Part shown: positions 58,495 through 64,000 of the stretch, in pieces
How the letters are laid out: each line of letters begins with the position of its first letter
Position numbering within the stretch: position 1 is the first letter of the stretch
Origin: Crossaster papposus
Taxonomy: Eukaryota > Echinodermata > Asteroidea > Velatida > Solasteridae
Direction of reading: 5' to 3'
Length of the DNA: 64,000 nt
NCBI GenBank assembly: GCA_037893245.1
Contig: JBAIAA010000097.1
Coordinates: 806,001-870,000, forward strand
Notes under the pieces: model-generated
What the model was told of the DNA's origin: nothing
The model's input: the letters and a program-made list of their open reading frames with translations, nothing else
The model's database searches: none
Translations under genes and position numbers: made by a program

Positions 58495-59450
58495 CCCCTA
58501 CCCTAAAACAGAGTTCTTGATAATCGGTACCCGTCAGCAATTGTGTAAAGTTACATTGGACGGCATACAGGTTGGCCAGTCCATTCTCTCCCCTGTCTCC
58601 CTTGCCCGAAACTTAGGTGCATGGTTTGATAACAATATGTCAATGAAAACTCATGTAACTAAAGTGTGCGGTAGTGCTTTTTATTATTTGCATAACATTA
58701 GACGAATTAGGAAATATTTATCAAAGGAATGTACGGAGACACTGATTCATGCATTTATCTCTAGTAGACTTGACTACTGTAATACATGTAGTTTGTTTTA
58801 TGGTTTACCTAAGGCACAGATTGATCAACTCCAGAGAGTTCAAAATGCTTGTGCTCGGCTTGTCTGTAATGCATTCAAGTTTTGTCATATTACACCATTG
58901 TTTATGGATCTACATTGGCTTCCTGTTCGGTCTAGAATTGAATTCAAACTTTTATTGATTACTTATAAAATTTTACATAGTTTAGCCCCACAGTATTTAA
59001 GTCAGCTTGTTTCTATCAAGTCCCAATCTCGTTACTGTCTTCGTAGTTCTAGTGATGGTATCTTTCTTAACTACCCTGTAGGTTGTGGCAAGGCTACTCT
59101 TGGGGACCGAGCCTTTGAATATAGTGCTCCATACCTCTGGAATAAACTCCCACTTCATGTTAGGAACGCTGCTAATCTTGGTGTTTTTAAATCAGTCCTG
59201 AAGACTCACCTTTTTAAACAAGCTTTTTAATAATGTGGTTTAATAATAATAAGGTTTTTAATAATATTGTTACTTGTTCACAGTGTATGTCTTATCATAT
59301 TTTATGTGCATATTTTCGAGCTATTTACTGATTATTTTGTGATAATTTTTAATTACCAATGTTTTAGCAATTATATAGTTGTTATGCGCCTGTGTACATT
59401 GTATGGAATGGGCGCAATATAAATCAATAAATTATTAATTATTATTATAT
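58495..59450 (+). pseudogene. LINE reverse transcriptase C-terminal fragment
   Basis: Opens at KTEFLIIGTRQQL and continues LGAWFDNNMSMKTHV...RLDYCN..LFYGLPKAQIDQLQRVQNACARLV and PYLWNKLPLHVRNAANLGVFKSVLKTHLFKQAF, stop at 59230. The RT palm is absent (5' truncation). A TTATTA/ATTATTAT 3' tail runs to about 59480. The frame has no stop over about 240 codons, so the insertion is fairly young. Confidence 0.85.
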
Positions 59451-59589
59451 TCGATTATTATTATACATTATTATATATTATTATACCTATTTATCAGTTC
59501 CACATCGTCGTAAATGTCCAGTGGCTGTAACCTATCACGAAATACTCGCTGGCGGCGAAGAGAACGCCTATTTTCCTCCTCCAGCAGAA

Positions 59590-59812
59590 CCACAAACACT
59601 GCAGCCATTTCATTTTAGCGCCATGCGGAGATCCGTAAGCTTTTACGGGAACGATGGAGTTCCCGCAAAACAATTGCCCTTTTACGGACGTGTTCTGCGG
59701 ATTCGCTATTATGCGGATACTTCGTGAATATGGCGCAAACCCTAACGGAGGCTTAACGGATCCGTTAAAGCGTGCGGATGCTTTGTGAATAAGGTCCCTG
59801 GTCTTTGTTTGC
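59590..59812. mobile_element. Foldback MITE sharing an end with 33441-33640
   Basis: Ends GCTTTGTGAATAAGGTCCCT near 59800. The interior has paired GGATCCGTTA/TTACGGG-type words and GTGAATATGGCGC (59723) opposite GCGCCATG (59619). Boundaries are approximate. Confidence 0.45.
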
Positions 59813-59887
59813 ATCTTGTCTGTTTTTAGTTTTTGGTTTAGTTTATTGATGTTTGCCGTTCCTTGTTAAGTAATTATTAATTAATCA

Positions 59888-61103
59888 ATGCCAATTAGAT
59901 TCCTATGTAAAGTGTGTAGTAACCCTGTAACAAAAAGTCAAAATGCAATTTTGGGTGATTCTTGTAAATGTTGGACCCATCTGAATTGTACAAAATTAAC
60001 ACTTGCTGATTACTTTAAACTACCGGAATCAGATGACTCATGGTACTGTCCACTATGTATCACGAATGCTTTACCATTTAACAGTCTTGACCCCAATGAA
60101 TTTTCTCAAGTAATATCTGACTTTACCACAGACTCCCATGACGTATTCACCAATTTTGAAACTCTTATAGAATTAACTCAGGATTCAGTTGGCAAAACTT
60201 ACTTTGGCGATCCCGATGACTCTTCAAATCAATTTAATATAACAAATTATTATTCTCATGATCAGTTTGTGGATTTTTTCAACCATGATGCCCCTGATAA
60301 ATTCTCCATCATACATTTTAATATAAGAAGTTTACAAAACAAATGATAATCTAAAAACTTGCTTACACTCTTTAAATCATAATGTGTAGATTATAGGACT
60401 AAGTGAAACTTGGCTTAATACCAACTGCTACATAAATTTGAGTATGCCTGGTTACATCCTTGAAACTAACAATAGGGAGGGGAAAATGGGAGAAGGTGTA
60501 GCTTTGTTTCGAAATACGGTACCCTCTGTGCCGACGTCAACACAATGGGGACAATGGGAGTGAAAAGGTCTCCAAAGGCTAATTTCTATAGATAAATAGC
60601 CTAGTTCTCCATTAAGAATTTTACGAAATAGATTTTTGAATTTTACTTAAATTACTCAAAAACTAGGGTTAGGATGTGGGTTAGTGTTTGGGTTAGGGTA
60701 TAATATAGGGTATATTGGGTCGAAATTTCAACCCAAGAAAATAATTGTGGTTAAAATGGGAGCATTTTGAAAAACGTGCTTGACTCCACAGTGATAAAAA
60801 TGTGTGTATTTGTCAGCAAGTATCCAGTATATCCGAAGGCCTGACTTGAATGATCTCGGTAATGACTCTCTGGAATGCATATTTGTTGAAATCGTCACCC
60901 CTCGCCAATGTAAGAATTTGTTTGTTGGTGTGATTTATAAACCTCCTAGTGCCAATTTCAATCAATTCATTACCTGCTATCACAAAAGAAAACAAAGTCT
61001 GTTTGATATGCGGAGACCTTATTATTATAAATGGTTTATTGATACAAAAATTGACATGGCAGCCCAGGGGCTGAATTACATCAACATTTACACATTATTT
61101 TAA
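59888..61103 (+). pseudogene. LINE 5' fragment: PHD finger and endonuclease start
   Basis: Opens at ATG 59888: a PHD-type finger (CKVCSNPV...CKCWTHLNC...SWYCPLC) and then FSIIHFNIRSLQN, the first endonuclease motif. Frameshifts follow. GLSETWLNTN lies near 60395; after about 300 bp of insertion-like sequence, DSLECIFVEIVTPRQCKNLFVGVIYKPPSANFNQF resumes at 60860-60980. PHD fingers occur at the N-terminus of some CR1/L2-type LINEs. Broken and truncated 3'. Confidence 0.78.
60661..60715 (+). repeat. Degenerate (TTAGGG)-like tract
   Basis: 'actagggttaggatgtgggttagtgtttgggttagggt' lies inside the LINE fragment within an insertion. It resembles short interstitial telomere-like repeats but is too degenerate to be telomeric. 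Confidence 0.4.
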
Positions 61104-61289
61104 AAAATGTATGTATAAACATTAAAAGGGTCTAAGAATAAAGACCAATAAAAATATAGGGAAGTTTGTAAATAAAATAAAATTAGCATCAAACAATAAC
61201 GCTGTAACTACTACAGTCTATCCAGCAAGTTTGGTAGTTTGGTGCCTCTTAAAAAGAGTGTGTTTGTGGATTCGAATCAGCAAGCCAAA

Positions 61290-61403
61290 AACAAGACAAG
61301 GCAATGTTTAAAACAAGACAGTATATAAAATATAAAATATCACGTTCATAGAGGGATTATTCAGAATTAATTAAACTGATCATGTAGGGTACAGCACTGT
61401 CTC
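61290..61403 (-). pseudogene. 3' end of the LINE displaced by the MULE insertion
   Basis: On the minus strand the reading after the 9-bp duplication gives SAVPYMISLINS then a stop, completing the 'RFrdSavPymisLiN' type C-terminus of LINE ORF2. The AT-rich 3' untranslated tail continues below 61370. Confidence 0.7.
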
Positions 61404-62856
61404 TAGCCTTGGTCAAGGCGAGTTCGTCGTTATCCGTCCGTCGTTATCCGTCCAGAAATACACTGCGCGCGCCCCGCATATATTTATGCTGCTAGCTTGC
61501 GCCCCATGCAAAGATACAGCGCGAACAGCGACCTCATACGGCCACTATTTATGCAAATCTACTGAGGCTACTTTTTCGCCTTGGATCATTGGGTTTTTGA
61601 AATCTTATGTTTTTCCTATATTTTGCGCCACATTTGTGGCGCATGACCTCGTATGCGAATACAGATAAGTATAGGCGGGGCTAAGATGTGAAGTGTCCAA
61701 TCACAACGCGGTTGAAACCCGACGTCATCAAATTTGATGCAGCATGACATTTAAGACAAAATGGCAGATATTCAGCGTCGTCTTTCGTCCGAAGATCTGT
61801 CGTGTTGTTTGAATTTTGCAGCGCAAATATTATCCCTCGAAGATTTTAGACCCGAGCAGCGAAAGGCCATTAGAATCCTTTCTTCGTGGTCTTTGTGAAT
61901 TTGCCGACAGGTTATGGAAAATCCGTCATTTTTCAGGCAGCCTGAGCCCCATTTTGCTCGGAGCTCGCACGTACGGCCAGGTACTCAGGGTCAGTTTTCA
62001 GCGTGTTCGGTCAGTTTCTTATCGCCGCATAATCGGCATTAACCCAGGCATGCTGGTCTGTGCGGTATCGCCACATTGTGGTCCAAGCATGGTCCAACGC
62101 TGTGGGGAGGGGGCATGTTTACGGCTGCAGAACCAACCTTCAAAGTGATCGCAATATCGTAATTTAAACAGGGACAAGTGTCTTATATCCCCAATAACTC
62201 CTCAGATTATTTTCTTGGCAAAATTCAGCCGGCAAGGCATTTAATTATGAGAGTTCCGCGTTTTACCGAGCCACGGTTTTCAGATCAGCTGGATTAGATG
62301 TGTGCGACATAATATAGGGCCGAGTTCGACACGTTTCAATAGAGTCGCGGCCTTCTCCAGTCACCGCGGTTGAAAACTCAAAACTAAGCAGCTAAACACA
62401 ACTAGTATTTGACCATAACAATGTCAACATTCAAGAAAATACCCAGCAAAACGAGCGAAAATAACTGCGACCCTCACCAATCAAGCAATTAAGACAGTTT
62501 AAATCTTCATGTGTAATTCCTACAAGCCTTCGTAAACATCACTCAACTTTCTCCGATAAAATATGTCAACGATGGCGGTGTTCGTAAACACTTGCGAGCT
62601 AGCTATGACCTTTCACCGCTAGCTCAAATTATGCAGTTTCTACGCAACGATCGACCAATAAGAAAACGACTATAAAGGTCAGCTTAATCTATTAGCATAA
62701 TGAGCACCGCCCCCAAAACCTAATGATCCAAGGCGTTCGAGTATCCTCAGTTAGTTTGCATATAATAGTGGCCGCGTGAGGTCGTAGTTTGAGCTCCGAT
62801 TACCGCTGCGCTGTACGTATACGGACGGGTAACGATGAACGCCTTGACCAAGGCTA
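61404..62856. mobile_element. Mutator-like non-autonomous element (1453 bp) with 9-bp target duplication
   Basis: Starts TAGCCTTGGTCAAGGCG and ends CGCCTTGACCAAGGCTA. The inverted ends extend, with gaps, over about 190 bp (TCGTTATCCGTCC/GGACGGGTAACGA; GGCCACTATTTATGCAAA and its inverse). Flanked by CACTGTCTC at 61395-61403 and 62857-62865. A 9-bp duplication and long inverted ends fit MULE elements. No transposase; interior mostly unrecognised. Its target was the LINE on the minus strand. Confidence 0.88.
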
Positions 62857-64000
62857 CACTGTCTCTGAATCTGTTGGTTTTGCATTTCGGTTGTGGTATC
62901 AAGTTAGTCTTGCGAAGGACTCGCTCATTTATGTTAGGAAGTGGAATGATATGCGACAAGGTTTGGTTATTTATAAGCTCCCTGGCAAATTTTAAACATA
63001 GAGAGCTCCGTCGATCGCTAAGAGTATGTAAATCGTATGACAATAACGCACTCAAATAGCCATTATAGTCAGCTCCCAGGATGAGCTTAATAACACGCTT
63101 CTGGATCGATTCTAATCGCTGAACATGCTTTTGCGTTATTCCACCATTCCAAAGAGGCACCGCATATTCAAGAAGTGGTCGCAGGTATCCTTTGTAGATA
63201 GTCATAAGGTCATCTGCTGGCAAACCATGACCTTTCAGAACACGAATCATGTGGAAACGACTGTTACTGTGTTAGCTCGTGTGGGTATACTGTCAATATG
63301 AGAATCCCACTTCAAATTCTGCTGGATATGAACGCCGAGTAATTTGACAGATTGTGATTGGTCCAAGGTGATGTCATTGATCCGCACAGTTGGAGGTGGG
63401 GTGGGGTTCCGCGTAAAATTTATTTCCATGTATGTGCACTTTCGGGGGTTCAGTGACATGTTGTTCGAGACTGACCATTGCACAAGGGAGTCTATGGATT
63501 GTTGAATCTGTGGTTGATCGTGAAAAGAACGGGTTTCCACTATGCTCAGGTCGTCAACGTATTTCCAATAGCGAGTAGAACCATTGAGATCTTGGCACGC
63601 ATCATTAATGACGGCTGAAAACACGATTGGACCCAGTCGAGTTCCTTGGGGCACCCCAGCATTAATAGAGGTCCAATTGGATGTGACCCCCTTATAGCGA
63701 ACACACTGTTGACGATTAGTGAGGAAATTTGCTATCCAGTGAACGAGGCAAGGTTCCACACCAAAGTTTGTCAGCTTGGTGATGGCAATATTGTGATCAA
63801 TCCGATCGAAAGCCTTGCTGAAATCCGTCAAAACAAGAGTAGATGTTGCATTTCTACTCTCAGCATGCTGATACAGGGTATGCGTTAGGTCGATTAGGCA
63901 GTGTGTAGTCGAGAGGCCCTTTCGATTGCCGAATTGTTGCGGATCCATATGAGGTTCCAGGTCATTCACTTAAACTTAATGAATGTTGATAATACTGTCC
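62857..64000 (-). pseudogene. LINE reverse transcriptase (continues beyond the window)
   Basis: Minus strand: QQFGNRKGLSTTHCLID, LVLTDFSKAFDRIDH, INAGVPQGTRLGPIVFSAVIND, the catalytic WKYVDDLSIVE, then LLGVHIQQNLKWDSHID. A frameshift near 63250 leads to IYKGYLRPLLEYAVPLWNGGITQKHVQRLESIQKRVIKLILG and PKCKTNRFRDS. The RT core motifs are intact, but the frame break and the MULE insertion at 62856 disable it. The 5' part lies beyond 64000. The last residues continue at 61403 and below. Confidence 0.85.

Noticed and set aside
60661..60715. Telomere or interstitial telomeric repeat
   Set aside because: Only a few degenerate TTAGGG-like units within an insertion in a LINE fragment.

Overview
The window reads as nuclear DNA of an animal, most likely a marine invertebrate. 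The evidence is spliced genes with GT-AG introns, a secreted trypsin-like protease with LDLa, EGF and CUB exons, AATAAA signals, TATA boxes, and dense, diverse transposons (LINE, Ty3/Gypsy, Harbinger-like, hAT-like, Mutator-like, foldback elements, tRNA-derived SINEs). The species cannot be fixed from the sequence alone. Little of the window is host gene; most is stacked mobile DNA.

1-14.3 kb (+): exons of a chymotrypsin-family serine protease. The trypsin domain is spread over four exons, followed by LDLa, EGF and a final CUB exon ending at 14180. Every splice junction joins in phase. The 5' end (signal peptide) lies outside the window. Intron 5 (4242-13508) is 9.3 kb of nested transposons whose insertion order can be read from target-site duplications.

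14.2-24.6 kb: a tandemly duplicated 1.3-1.6 kb segment behind the protease, tRNA-like SINEs, an hAT-type MITE with a clean 8-bp duplication, CpG-rich foldback elements and long stretches with no gene. 24.6-32.8 kb (-): a decayed Ty3/Gypsy retrotransposon (gag, zinc knuckle, RT, RNase H, integrase). It is broken by a solo LTR in the integrase zinc-binding region and by a composite palindromic insertion in the integrase core. A LINE ORF1 remnant and a 25-bp tandem repeat follow.

35.1-56.7 kb: the most unusual part. An 8.16-kb block (35080-43242) recurs in direct orientation at 48508-56681 with only a few substitutions seen plus poly-G length changes. Each block carries, on the minus strand, a spliced gene for a tyrosine-recombinase-like protein with N-terminal zinc fingers and a C-terminal SANT-like domain. 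One of its exons is tandemly triplicated. The 5.3-kb spacer carries an apparently intact two-exon gene (+) for a Rep-like protein with an HUH endonuclease and an SF3 helicase. A TATA box, a perfect 25-bp inverted repeat and a matching AATAAA site bracket that gene. A 13-bp direct repeat bounds the spacer.

56.7-64 kb: a Harbinger transposase pseudogene (-), a LINE RT 3' fragment (+), a PHD-endonuclease LINE 5' fragment (+), and a minus-strand LINE RT. A 1.45-kb Mutator-like element with 9-bp target duplications interrupts this last LINE; removing the element restores the LINE reading frame.
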